Shown here: piece after piece, positions 8,658 to 17,026 of the stretch
How the letters are laid out: every line of letters begins with the position of its first letter
Position numbering within the stretch: the first letter of the stretch is position 1
Assembly (NCBI RefSeq): GCF_000472545.1
Contig: NZ_AWZV01000022.1
Location: 213 to 64,212, forward strand
Length of the DNA stretch: 64,000 nt
Direction of reading: 5' to 3'
Source: Burkholderia sp. WSM2232
GTDB lineage: Bacteria > Pseudomonadota > Gammaproteobacteria > Burkholderiales > Burkholderiaceae
Translations under genes and position numbers: made by a program
The notes under the pieces: generated by a model
Seen by the model: the letters and a program-made list of their open reading frames with translations, nothing else
Databases searched by the model: none
What the model was told of the DNA's origin: nothing

Positions 8658-9047
8658 ATGAAGACGCTTTTCGCCGCTCTCGCTTCCGCCCTGCTCGTGT
8701 CGACCGCTTTCGCACAAACGGCCGCACCCGCACCGTCGCAATCCGCGCAGCCCGCACAAACGCAGCCCGCCGGCCAGGCGAATCTGAAGGCAAGCACCGA
8801 CGTGCAAACCGGTGCGTCGGAGCAAAGCGCGGCCACGGCCAAAGCGCCTGCCAAAACAACTGACAAAGCGACTGCCAAATCGCATGTGAAAACGTCTTCA
8901 AAGCACGTCACGAAGAAGCATAAAGCCGTGAAGAAAACGCCGACCGATTCCAGCGCGGCAAAAACGAAAACGGACGGCGCGCAAGAGACCAGCAATGCGC
9001 CCATGAACGCCGACGGCGCAAAGACCGGCACGACAAAAACGCAATAA
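8658..9047 (+). CDS. Exported Ala/Lys/Thr-rich low-complexity protein
   Basis: The 129-residue protein has a clean signal peptide (MKTLFAALASALLVSTAFAQ) and an AAGGAG ribosome site upstream. The mature chain is almost entirely A, K, T, Q, P and S. An AQPAQTQPAG stretch leads into a lysine-rich centre (KTTDKATAKSHVKTSSK) and a Thr/Asp-rich end. Cysteines are absent and no globular domain is visible. Similar basic secreted tails occur in many Burkholderia proteins without known function. A terminator follows at 9137. Confidence 0.75.
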   Translation: MKTLFAALASALLVSTAFAQTAAPAPSQSAQPAQTQPAGQANLKASTDVQTGASEQSAATAKAPAKTTDKATAKSHVKTSSKHVTKKHKAVKKTPTDSSAAKTKTDGAQETSNAPMNADGAKTGTTKTQ

Positions 9048-9136
9048 CACGTGCACGGTTGCGGCGCGCACCGGCCACTCGGGCATTAAAGCTCACAAGG
9101 CAGATAATCGGAGCCGGGCCAAGCCGTTCAGGGAGG

Positions 9137-9162
9137 GGCGAGTCGCATGACTCGCCTTTTTT
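9137..9162 (+). terminator. Rho-independent terminator
   Basis: GGCGAGTC (9137-9144), a GCAT loop and GACTCGCC (9149-9156) form a perfect 8-bp stem followed by six Ts. It lies 90 bp after the low-complexity protein gene and ahead of the convergent Crp/Fnr gene. Confidence 0.85.
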
Positions 9163-9224
9163 ACGTGCGCATTAGCGTGAACAAATGCGGCGCACAATGT
9201 GCGCTGGCAGCGCAGCACATGCTG

Positions 9225-9938
9225 TCAGTCCCGACGCACTTCCAGCTCCGCAAACTCTGCAAGCCTGCGCGCATCGACGATCTCGATCTCTGCGTAGCCA
9301 AGCCTCAACGCGCCATGCGTTTCGAACTGCTTCAGCACCTGGTTGATGGTTTGCCGCGACAGCGCCAGCATCATCGCAAGATCTTCCTGCGGCACGTTGA
9401 TGACGCGGCGCAGGGCGCCCGCCTCACCATAGCCGCCCGCCATCAGCAGCAACCTGCGCGCTATGCGTTGCGCGGCCGGCAGCAATGCGGCCTCTTCTAT
9501 TGCCTCGAAGGCGAGACGCAGCTTGTGCGTGAGCAGCAAGCCGAAGCTGTGCCAATACGCCGGCGTGCGTTCGAGCAGCGCAGCGAGTGCCGTGCGCGGC
9601 ACATGAAACAGTTCGGTGTCGCGTTCGGCATAAGCGTCGTGCGTTCGCGGGCGATTGTCAAACAGCGCGATTTCGCCGAACCAGTTCACCGGTTCGATGA
9701 CGGCCAGCAGCGCTTCCTTGCCGCTTACACTCGCGGCGCCGATTCGCATCAGGCCGCCGAGCACGCAATAGAGGCCGTCGTCGGCGTCGCCGCGCGTGAA
9801 AAGACGCTCGCCGGCAGCGAGGCGCGCTATTCGGCCCGCGTCGGTCAATTGCGCCTGCAACGCAGCCGGCGCCGTGCGGAACCACGCGCTGCCGGCAAGC
9901 CGCGCGGCAAGCTCTGTGGATGGAACACTTGCGGTCAT
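9225..9938 (-). CDS. Crp/Fnr-family transcriptional regulator
   Basis: The 237-residue protein is read from MTASVPSTELAARLAG. A longer in-frame start at 10100 would run into the divergent gene and adds unrelated sequence. An N-terminal cyclic-nucleotide-binding-type beta-roll (residues 20-130, with EPVNWFGEIALFD like the phosphate-binding cassette) is followed by a long dimer helix and a winged helix-turn-helix (VPQEDLAMMLALSRQTINQVLKQFE). No Fnr-type N-terminal cysteine cluster is present, so it does not look oxygen-sensing. The effector is unknown. It is divergent from the Mpo1-like gene, which it might control. Confidence 0.88.
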   Translation of the reverse strand: MTASVPSTELAARLAGSAWFRTAPAALQAQLTDAGRIARLAAGERLFTRGDADDGLYCVLGGLMRIGAASVSGKEALLAVIEPVNWFGEIALFDNRPRTHDAYAERDTELFHVPRTALAALLERTPAYWHSFGLLLTHKLRLAFEAIEEAALLPAAQRIARRLLLMAGGYGEAGALRRVINVPQEDLAMMLALSRQTINQVLKQFETHGALRLGYAEIEIVDARRLAEFAELEVRRD

Positions 9939-10028
9939 GGAGTCGCGCCTGTGCCGATTGTCGGCTACCCGATGGTTTGAAATTCCGATCGCCGCGATTA
10001 TGCTGGCTTTAACCGAGGAGCGGCATCC

Positions 10029-10571
10029 ATGAGAACGCTGACACAGCAGCTTGCGCAGTATGCGGCTTACCATCGCGACCGGCGCAATATCGCCACGCAT
10101 TTCGTCGGCATTCCGCTGATCGTGCTGGCGCTGGCGGTTCTGCTGAGTCGTCCGTCTTTCGTACTGGTTGCGCCGTCATTGACCTTATCGCCGGCGTGGC
10201 TGTTGTTCGCCGCCGCCACGCTCTACTATCTGGTGCTCGACGTGCCGCTTGGTTCGATAATGGCGGTGGTGTCTGCGCTGTGCGTCGCGTTCGGCCAGTG
10301 GATCGCGGCGCAGTCCACACCGGTGTGGCTGGCCACGGGCCTTGTGCTCTTCGTGACGGGCTGGGTGTTTCAGTTCATCGGCCACGTCGCATACGAGCAT
10401 CGCAAACCGGCTTTCGTCGACGATGTGATCGGCCTTCTGATCGGCCCGCTTTTCGTCCTGGCCGAAGCGTTGTTCGGCATCGGCTGGCGACCCGCATTGC
10501 GCGGCGCGATAGAGCGCGAGGCCGGGCCGACACGCCTGAACGAGGACAATGCCGCCGCGCACAGACAATAG
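10029..10571 (+). CDS. Mpo1/YGL010w-family membrane protein (DUF962)
   Basis: The 180-residue protein has four to five hydrophobic helices and the family signature: NIATHFVGIPLIV near the N-terminus and FQFIGHVAYEHRKPA in the middle, both with conserved histidines. Yeast Mpo1 is an Fe(II)-dependent dioxygenase that removes one carbon from 2-hydroxy fatty acids, and those histidines are its metal ligands. Bacterial members are presumed to act on membrane fatty acids. The ATG at 10029 lies just after a GAGGAG site. It converges on rarD with 41 bp between the stop codons. Confidence 0.85.
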   Translation: MRTLTQQLAQYAAYHRDRRNIATHFVGIPLIVLALAVLLSRPSFVLVAPSLTLSPAWLLFAAATLYYLVLDVPLGSIMAVVSALCVAFGQWIAAQSTPVWLATGLVLFVTGWVFQFIGHVAYEHRKPAFVDDVIGLLIGPLFVLAEALFGIGWRPALRGAIEREAGPTRLNEDNAAAHRQ

Positions 10572-10612
10572 AGACAATAGATGCGGCCTCGAACTGCGCA
10601 AGCCATGCCGCG

Positions 10613-11503
10613 TCAGCCGAAACGCACGAACCGCATGCTATGCAGTGCTGTCAGTGCGACCGCTATCCAGATGGGCACGTAGGTCGCCAATAGCGCGGCG
10701 CTGAGCGTTTCGCCGAGCAATGTAACTGACACCAGCACCAGCAAAACCGGCTCGACGTAGCCAAGAATGCCAAACAATGCGACCGGCAACAGGCGGCTCG
10801 CACTCAGATAGGAAGCGAGCGCGAGCGTGCTCAATGCGCCAAGCCCCGGCAAGAGCAGCAGCCACATATCGAGGCGCCCGGAAATGAGCGGCAGCGATCC
10901 GCCGCTCACAACAAACGCGATGGCCGCAGGCAACAACAGGATCATTTCGACGGTGAAGACCGCGAGCGAATCGAACTGTATTTTGCGCCGCAACACGAAG
11001 TAAGGCGGATAACCGAGCGCAACCAGCAACGTGGGCCAGGAGAACGCGCCGGTCGCCCACAATTCATGGGCGACGCCCACGGCTGCAGAGAGCACTGCCG
11101 CCCACTGCAACGGGTCGAGGCGCTCACGATAGTGGAAGCGCCCCACCAGCACCATGACGAGCGGCAGCAGGAAATAGCCAAGCGACACTTCGAGCATGCG
11201 CCCGTGCAGCGGCGCCCAAAGAAAGACCCATAACTGCGCGCCGAGCAACGCGGCGGCCGTGACTGTCGCGACGCCTAGCAGGGGCTGCGTCACCATTCGG
11301 TAAACAAGCTGCCGCAAAATCGGCATGCGTTTGCGCAACGCGAGGAGCAGCAGCGCGCCAGGCACGGTCCAGATAATGCGCCAGGCGAAGATGTCGAGGC
11401 CGCTAAGGGGCGCGAGCAGCGTCGCGTAGGCCGAGAGCAGCGCGAACATCGCGCAGGCGCTGACTGATAAGGCAATGCCGCGCCGCGGCGAATACTGGTT
11501 CAT
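10613..11503 (-). CDS. rarD: RarD-type EamA/DMT transporter
   Basis: The 296-residue protein is read from MNQYSPRRGIALSV; upstream residues in the same frame look non-coding. It has about ten hydrophobic helices in two repeated halves, as in the EamA drug/metabolite transporter fold, and the RarD pattern (SGLDIFAWRIIW, WVFLWAPLHGRMLEVSLGYFLLPLVMVL, GYVEPVLLVLVSV). RarD homologues are inner-membrane permeases. The name comes from chloramphenicol sensitivity, but the substrate is unknown. It is a single gene. Confidence 0.88.
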   Translation of the reverse strand: MNQYSPRRGIALSVSACAMFALLSAYATLLAPLSGLDIFAWRIIWTVPGALLLLALRKRMPILRQLVYRMVTQPLLGVATVTAAALLGAQLWVFLWAPLHGRMLEVSLGYFLLPLVMVLVGRFHYRERLDPLQWAAVLSAAVGVAHELWATGAFSWPTLLVALGYPPYFVLRRKIQFDSLAVFTVEMILLLPAAIAFVVSGGSLPLISGRLDMWLLLLPGLGALSTLALASYLSASRLLPVALFGILGYVEPVLLVLVSVTLLGETLSAALLATYVPIWIAVALTALHSMRFVRFG

Positions 11504-12003
11504 GGTTCGGTCCGCTGCGCTGCGTGGTGACGCATCGCCAGAGGTGTGGTCATGGGAGGTGCAGGGGGCGAGCAACGCCTATGCGCCGCTGTCCGTCATT
11601 TCTTCTGACGATGCAAGCCGCGCATTCTAGCCGGTTTGCCCATGCGGCATACGTGTGCATCGTTTTTTCGTGACGTCCAAGCGCGGCACGGCAACGGCAA
11701 GGCATCAGGGAGGCAAAGGGCGAGAGCCGCCCCAAAACGGCGGCGAATTAATTCGTGCACATCTCGCGTCGATGGACTAGAACGTAACTTCACGCGCGCG
11801 ACGCGAGCCGCGCGCCTTCATCGGCCACGCGGCACTGCGCAGCTCAAGCGCGAATCTTGCTTCGGAACCTGCCGCAGCGTTTGCAATATCAACGAGCCGG
11901 GCCGGACTGCCGGACCCGCTTTCCTTGCGGCACGCATCGACCTTCACCAGCGTGCCGGCGCCCGGACACCATCCCGCTCATCGAAGTGACTCCTGGAGAC
12001 AGC
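11504..12003. other. Intergenic region, 500 bp, between divergent rarD and egtD
   Basis: No supported gene. The stretch around 11735-11790 is richer in A/T (a short AATTAATTCGTGC run) and is a plausible promoter area for one of the two divergent genes. Frames spanning 11857-12003 continue into egtD but lack a ribosome site and family similarity, so they were treated as non-coding. Confidence 0.5.
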
Positions 12004-12984
12004 ATGACCCAGCCAGCCCTCTCGCACGACGCATCACCCGACTTACGCTCGGCTTTCGCCGTCGACGTCCGCGCCGGCCTCACGCACGCGCCGCAGAAAG
12101 AGTTGCCGTCCAAGTATCTGTACGACGAAGTCGGCTCGGCGTTGTTCGAAGTGATTACGGTGCTGCCCGAATATGGCGTGACGCGCGCTGAAGAGCGGCT
12201 GCTCGCCAAGCACGCTGTCGACATAGTCGAGCACCTGCCGCACGATGTGACGGTCGCCGAACTGGGCAGCGGCAGTGGCCGGAAAACCCGCCGCATTCTC
12301 GAAGCACTGTGTAAAAAGCGCCCCACTTCTTACTGCCCGATTGAAATTTCGCGCACCGCGTTGCAGTTGTGCAGGCGCGAGCTGGGCGACATCGAGCGTA
12401 TTTCGATTGTGGGTTACGAACGCGATTATCTGGCCGGTCTTGCCGAAGTCAGCAAGAAACGCGCAGCGGGCGAGCGCCTGCTCGTGCTTTTCCTCGGCAG
12501 TACGATCGGCAATTTCGGCAGACTTGCGGCCACGCGTTTTCTGCGCGACATCCGCAACATGCTCGCGCCCGGCGACGCGCTGCTGCTCGGCACCGATCTC
12601 ATCAAGCCGACGCCGGTCCTGATCGCCGCTTATGACGACGCTGTGGGCGTGACGGCATCGTTCAACCTGAATCTGCTTGCCCGCATCAATCGCGAACTGG
12701 GCGGGGATTTCCCGCTCGACGCCTTTGAGCATGTCGCACGCTTTAATCCGGACGCGCGCAGCATCGAGATGCATTTGCGTGCGAAGCGCGATGTCACCGC
12801 GCATGTGGCCGCCGCGAAACTGACCGTATCGTTGAAGGCCGGCGAGACGATCTGGACCGAGAGCAGCCACAAATATCGCGCCGATGAAATGCCGGCCATT
12901 GCTGACGACGCGGGTTTCGTGTGCAGCCATCAGTGGGTGGAGAGCGAGTGGGGATTTGCGGAAAGCCTGCTGGTGGCGCGCTAG
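12004..12984 (+). CDS. egtD: L-histidine N-alpha-methyltransferase (EgtD)
   Basis: The 326-residue protein begins at the ATG at 12004 after a CTGGAGAC ribosome site. It matches EgtD over its length: PSKYLYDEVGSALFEVITVLPEY near the N-terminus, the SAM-binding AELGSGSGRKTRRILEAL, and the C-terminal IWTESSHKYRADEM. EgtD trimethylates histidine to hercynine, the first step of ergothioneine synthesis. The partner enzyme EgtB, often adjacent in Burkholderia-type genomes, is not found on either side: rarD is upstream and acyP downstream. A set of 14-bp repeats follows the stop. Confidence 0.88.
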   Translation: MTQPALSHDASPDLRSAFAVDVRAGLTHAPQKELPSKYLYDEVGSALFEVITVLPEYGVTRAEERLLAKHAVDIVEHLPHDVTVAELGSGSGRKTRRILEALCKKRPTSYCPIEISRTALQLCRRELGDIERISIVGYERDYLAGLAEVSKKRAAGERLLVLFLGSTIGNFGRLAATRFLRDIRNMLAPGDALLLGTDLIKPTPVLIAAYDDAVGVTASFNLNLLARINRELGGDFPLDAFEHVARFNPDARSIEMHLRAKRDVTAHVAAAKLTVSLKAGETIWTESSHKYRADEMPAIADDAGFVCSHQWVESEWGFAESLLVAR

Positions 12985-13020
12985 GCGGCGGAGGGTTTCG
13001 CCAGGCGCGACGACTTTCGG

Positions 13021-13104
13021 GGTAGCGGTTTCGGGGTAGCGGTTTCGAGGTAGCCGTTCCGGGGTCGCGGTTCTAAGGTAGCGGTTCTGAGGTAGCGCAG
13101 CGAG
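13021..13104. repeat. Six degenerate tandem repeats of 14 bp
   Basis: Units begin at 13021, 13035, 13049, 13063, 13077 and 13091. The consensus is GGTAGCGGTTTCGG, with the last unit the most diverged. They lie 36 bp after egtD and before the convergent acyP gene. No coding function is apparent. Confidence 0.85.
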
Positions 13105-13253
13105 GCGGCGTGGCGGGGTCGAGCGGCGCGCTCACGCTACGCGCCGCTTCCTTGCGTCAGTTCGGCCGCCGTGGCGTCTCAGCGAAGCTCAGCTCAACGC
13201 GGTCTTGCCGAGCGACTCGCGCCCAGCTACCGGTTCACCGCGCTCGAGTACCC

Positions 13254-13547
13254 TCAATGCTGCTCGAAACGCTCATAGCGCTTTTCGGTCACCCGCTCTT
13301 CGCCGCTCACCTCGCTCACGCGCGCAGCGGGCGGGCCGTGACGCAGCCACGACAACATGCGGTCGACCTGATTGGCCGCGCCCTGCAACACGGCTTCGAC
13401 GGAGCCGTCGTCGAGATTCGCCACCCATCCCTTGATGCCGAGCGCGTGCGCCTGGCGCACGGTCGCGTGACGAAAGCCGACGCCCTGCACCATGCCGCGC
13501 ACGCGCACGTAATACGTTTCGATCCGTTCATCCAGATCCGGGGCCAT
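13254..13547 (-). CDS. acyP: Acylphosphatase
   Basis: The 97-residue protein has the complete acylphosphatase signature: YYVRVRGMVQGVGFRHATVRQA, holding the phosphate-binding loop with the catalytic Arg, and GWVANLDDGSVEAVLQG with the catalytic Asn. It hydrolyses carboxyl-phosphate bonds of small acyl phosphates in the cytosol. The gene is monocistronic, facing egtD on one side and divergent from hpnA on the other. Confidence 0.93.
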   Translation of the reverse strand: MAPDLDERIETYYVRVRGMVQGVGFRHATVRQAHALGIKGWVANLDDGSVEAVLQGAANQVDRMLSWLRHGPPAARVSEVSGEERVTEKRYERFEQH

Positions 13548-13762
13548 GCCGATTTCTCCTCACAATCTTTCAAGCCGGAATTCTAGTCGGGTCGCGGCGA
13601 GCCTGCATGGCGGGCTCGGGTGCTATCGCCTGCAGGGCGCTTGATGAAGGGCGGCATCGGCCATGCAGGCCGGTGTTGTCCGCGAGAACGGGCGCGATCC
13701 GCGACATCGGCCCCGCGTGCCACGTACAATCCCCCGACTGTCACGCAGGAAACGGAAACAGA

Positions 13763-14773
13763 ATGACCGAACAGAATCGCGATCTCGTGCTCGTGACCGG
13801 CGCATCCGGCTTCGTCGGCTCGTCGGTCGCGCGCATCGCGCAACAGAAGGGCTTCAAGGTGCGGGTGCTGGTGCGCGCCACCAGTCCACGGCAAAACGTA
13901 GAGTCGCTCGACGCCGAAATCGTGGTCGGCGATATGCGCGACGAAGCGTCGATGCGCAACGCGCTGCGCGGCGTGCGCTATCTGCTGCACGTCGCCGCGG
14001 ACTACCGGCTGTGGGCGCCCGACCCCGGCGAGATAGAGCGCTCGAACCTTGAAGGCACCGAGGCGACCATGCGCGCCGCGTTGAAGGAAGGCGTCGAGCG
14101 GATCGTGTACACCAGCAGCGTGGCCACGCTCAAGGTCACGAGCTCCGGCAACTCGGCCGACGAGACATTGCCGCTGAAAGCCGATCAGGCCATCGGCGTG
14201 TACAAGCGCAGCAAGGTGCTGGCCGAGCGCGCCGTGGAACGCATGATCGCGCAGGACGGCCTGCCGGCGGTGATCGTCAATCCGTCCACGCCGATCGGTC
14301 CGCGCGACGTCAAGCCGACGCCGACCGGGCGCATCATCGTCGAGGCAGCGCTCGGCAAGATTCCCGCCTTCGTCGATACCGGCCTGAATCTCGTGCACGT
14401 GGACGATGTCGCCGCCGGGCATTTTCTTGCGCTCGAGCGCGGCAAGATCGGCGAACGCTATATTCTCGGCGGCGAAAATCTGCCGCTGCAGCAAATGCTC
14501 ACGGATATCGCCGCGCTGACCGGCCGCAAGGCGCCGACCATCAGCCTGCCACGCTGGCCGCTTTACCCGCTCGCAATGGGCGCGGAAGCGCTCGCCAAGT
14601 TCACGAAGCGCGAACCGTTCGTGACCGTGGACGGTCTTAAGATGTCGAAGAACAAGATGTACTTCAGCTCGGCCAAAGCCGAGCGCGAGTTGGGCTACCG
14701 TGCGCGTCCGTACCGCGAGGGTTTGAGCGATGCGCTCGAATGGTTCCGGCAGGCAGGCTATCTGAAGCCTTAG
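13763..14773 (+). CDS. hpnA: Hopanoid-associated sugar epimerase HpnA
   Basis: The 336-residue protein starts at the ATG at 13763, just before the Rossmann motif VTGASGFVGSSVARIA. It is an extended short-chain dehydrogenase with VYTSSVATL and the catalytic YKRSK (Y-x-x-x-K) motif, plus a C-terminal sugar-binding part. HpnA is found almost only in hopanoid clusters and is thought to modify the sugar or polyol side chain of extended hopanoids. Its exact reaction is not settled. It opens the rightward arm of the hopanoid island, with an uncharacterised gene 93 bp downstream. Confidence 0.88.
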   Translation: MTEQNRDLVLVTGASGFVGSSVARIAQQKGFKVRVLVRATSPRQNVESLDAEIVVGDMRDEASMRNALRGVRYLLHVAADYRLWAPDPGEIERSNLEGTEATMRAALKEGVERIVYTSSVATLKVTSSGNSADETLPLKADQAIGVYKRSKVLAERAVERMIAQDGLPAVIVNPSTPIGPRDVKPTPTGRIIVEAALGKIPAFVDTGLNLVHVDDVAAGHFLALERGKIGERYILGGENLPLQQMLTDIAALTGRKAPTISLPRWPLYPLAMGAEALAKFTKREPFVTVDGLKMSKNKMYFSSAKAERELGYRARPYREGLSDALEWFRQAGYLKP

Positions 14774-14866
14774 CACACGCATTTTGTTACAAGGTCGCTG
14801 TGATTGCGAAAGGTAAAAGCCTACGCGCAGCAGTTAAAATCGTGGGTCTTACCAGAGAAACCTCGC

Positions 14867-15475
14867 ATGAATCTTCACGAACAGCTCGGCGCGCTGGAAG
14901 TGGGCGTCGATCAGCTCATTCAGGCTGTCGTGGCCCCGCAGGCCCAGAACATCCCCGAGACACGCAACGCAAACACCGCGCAAGAGGCGTCGGCGGAACA
15001 CGCTGCGAGCGCGGAAGAAAAAGCGCAAGCGACTGTTGGAGCCGCCGCGGAAACGGAAGCCGCAGCCGTCCACGCGCAGGCCGAAACCGCGCGCAAGGAA
15101 CCCGCGGCAAACCCGGATGAAGCAGCGACAAAGCCCGTTGAACCCGCTGCCCGGCCCACGCTCGAGATAAATCGTCCGGCGCAGAACGAAATCACCATGA
15201 CCATCGGCGGTCAGACGGTCGCGCTGCAGCCGGAGCAGATTGGCCAACTGATCGAAGAACTGTCGAACGCGCGCGCCTCCATGACGCCGGAACCACCGCC
15301 GGGCATTCCCCCGGGCTGGCGTTTCGTGTCGACCAAAAATCCGGTCATGGCCGTGCAGAAGCAGTCGAACGGCGACCGTCTATTGGTCATGCGCCATACG
15401 GGTCACGGCTGGGTGCCGTTCACCTTTTCGCCGGATATGGTGATTCAGCTATACATGATGCTCACGCAGCGCTAA
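14867..15475 (+). CDS. Uncharacterised protein between hpnA and hpnB
   Basis: The 202-residue product (start ATG at 14867) has three parts: a short helical N-terminus (MNLHEQLGALEVGVDQLIQ), an Ala/Glu-rich low-complexity linker at residues 30-100, and a compact C-terminal domain (residues 105-202) with ITMTIGGQTVALQPEQI, PPGWRFVSTK and HGWVPFTFSPDMVIQLY. There is no signal peptide. The family is not recognised. Its place in the hopanoid island suggests a related role but proves nothing. A bidirectional terminator follows its stop at once. Confidence 0.7.
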   Translation: MNLHEQLGALEVGVDQLIQAVVAPQAQNIPETRNANTAQEASAEHAASAEEKAQATVGAAAETEAAAVHAQAETARKEPAANPDEAATKPVEPAARPTLEINRPAQNEITMTIGGQTVALQPEQIGQLIEELSNARASMTPEPPPGIPPGWRFVSTKNPVMAVQKQSNGDRLLVMRHTGHGWVPFTFSPDMVIQLYMMLTQR

Positions 15476-15478
15476 ACG

Positions 15479-15507
15479 AAAAAGCGGCGCCTGTGCGCCG
15501 CTTTTTT
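15479..15507. terminator. Bidirectional rho-independent terminator
   Basis: A 12-bp stem (AAAAAGCGGCGC / GCGCCGCTTTTT) with a CTGT loop is flanked by an A-run and a T-run, so it can act on both strands. It ends the gene at 14867 and, from the other side, overlaps the last base of the leftward hpnB. Confidence 0.85.
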
Positions 15508-16688
15508 CACCGTTCCTGCACAGGCGCCTGAACCCGCGCCTTCCACTGCCCACCCTTGCCGCGCCAGTAACGCAGCGCCGAAGCGAACGTCGCGCCGACA
15601 TAAAACAGCGCGACGAGCGGCAGAAACGGCGCCCACAGCGGCGAGCGGCGGTAATAGCTCAGCATCGGCGCATACGCGCAGCACATGGCGGCCCACGCGA
15701 GCCACGCCGGCCAGCCCGTGGGCCCGAGCACCAGCGCAGCCACCGGCGGCACGAGGTAGATGATGGTCATGCCGGCCAGCGTACCCGCGAGCAGCAGCGG
15801 CGAATAATGCAGTTGCGTGAAGGCCGTGCGCGCAATCATGTTCCAGATGTCGCGCCAGCTGTCGTAAGGGCGCAGGGAGACGCTGCGCGCGGCCACGTCA
15901 AGCCGGATTGCATGCCGCCCGGTGCCGCGATGCTTGATGCGCGCCGCAAGACTGCAATCGTCGATCAGTTCCGCGCGGATCGATTCGATCCCACCCGCTT
16001 CCTCCAGCGCGCTGCGGCGCACGAGCATGCAGCCGCCGGCCGCAGCCGCCGTGCGATTGCGCGGGTTGTTGACCCAGGCGAACGGATACAGCTTCGCAAA
16101 AAAGAAAACAAAGGCCGGGATCAGCGCCTTTTCCCAGAACGAATCGCAGCGCAGTCGCACCATTAGCGAGACAAGATCGCGTTTTTCGGCGTCGGCGCGG
16201 GCAACCAGCTGCGTGACGGCGTCCGCCGGATGGCCGATGTCGGCGTCCGTCAGCAACAGAAAGTCGGCCGGCAAACCGAGCGTGCGCACGGCCTCGATGC
16301 CCTGCGATTGCGCCCACACCTTGCCGGACCATCCGGGCGGCAGCGGCTTCGCGCTCAACACGGTAAGCCGGTCGGGGCATTGCAGTTGCAAAGCGGCTGC
16401 GCGGGCAGCGTCGGCGGTGCCGTCCGTGCTGTGGTCGTCGACCACGATCACGTGAAACTCGCCGCGATAGTCCTGCTCAAGCAGCGTCGTGACGGCCTGC
16501 GCGATCACATCCACTTCGTTGCGGGCGGGCACGACCGCGACTACCGCCGGCCACGCGGCGCGCGGCGCGAGCGTGAGCGGCGCGGTCGGGCGGGCGCGCC
16601 AGAAACCGCCGCGCGCAAACAGCAGCACGGCCCAGATCAGCAAAGATAAACAGGAAAGAAAAAACAGAATTACCGACGCCAGGCCCAT
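15507..16688 (-). CDS. hpnB: Hopene-associated glycosyltransferase HpnB
   Basis: The 393-residue protein has one N-terminal membrane helix (residues 3-26), a family-2 glycosyltransferase domain (VVPARNEVDVI, VVDDHSTDGT, LLTDADIGH as the metal-binding DxD-like motif, and RAELIDDCSLAARIK), and two or three C-terminal helices. HpnB occurs in hopanoid clusters and is presumed to glycosylate hopanoid side chains at the inner membrane, though its product is not firmly known. It is the only leftward gene among the rightward hpnA, ispH and hpnH genes. Confidence 0.88.
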   Translation of the reverse strand: MGLASVILFFLSCLSLLIWAVLLFARGGFWRARPTAPLTLAPRAAWPAVVAVVPARNEVDVIAQAVTTLLEQDYRGEFHVIVVDDHSTDGTADAARAAALQLQCPDRLTVLSAKPLPPGWSGKVWAQSQGIEAVRTLGLPADFLLLTDADIGHPADAVTQLVARADAEKRDLVSLMVRLRCDSFWEKALIPAFVFFFAKLYPFAWVNNPRNRTAAAAGGCMLVRRSALEEAGGIESIRAELIDDCSLAARIKHRGTGRHAIRLDVAARSVSLRPYDSWRDIWNMIARTAFTQLHYSPLLLAGTLAGMTIIYLVPPVAALVLGPTGWPAWLAWAAMCCAYAPMLSYYRRSPLWAPFLPLVALFYVGATFASALRYWRGKGGQWKARVQAPVQER

Positions 16689-17026
16689 TAATCGTCACCC
16701 TTTATTTCCGGCAAGCGCCGGAATTATTTTCGACGTGGGGCGAAGCGCTCCACGGGACGCCGTAGTTTAAGGGTTCCGCCAAAGCGGTGCAGCGTGCAAT
16801 TATTGCCGCACGAATTGCCGGGGCTGCCCTGCACGAGTGCCGCGTGCGCCCAACACTGCATCGGCGCGCCAAAGCAAAGCTGGCCCGATAGCGTTAGAAT
16901 GCGCGTTTGGTTTTCCTTACCGGCACGCCGCCGGAGCTCAAGACGTTAATTAATTAGATGGTCGCGGCGATAAAGTCAGAATTTCCGGCTTCCTCGAAAC
17001 CCGCGTCAGTCGGAGTCCGCCAACTT
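16689..17026. other. Divergent promoter region between hpnB and ispH, 338 bp
   Basis: No gene is supported. The region must carry promoters for both hpnB (leftward) and ispH (rightward). A GTTAGAAT run near 16893 is a possible -10 element for ispH but has no clear -35 partner. An in-frame extension of ispH upstream to 16958 lacks the family start. Confidence 0.5.
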
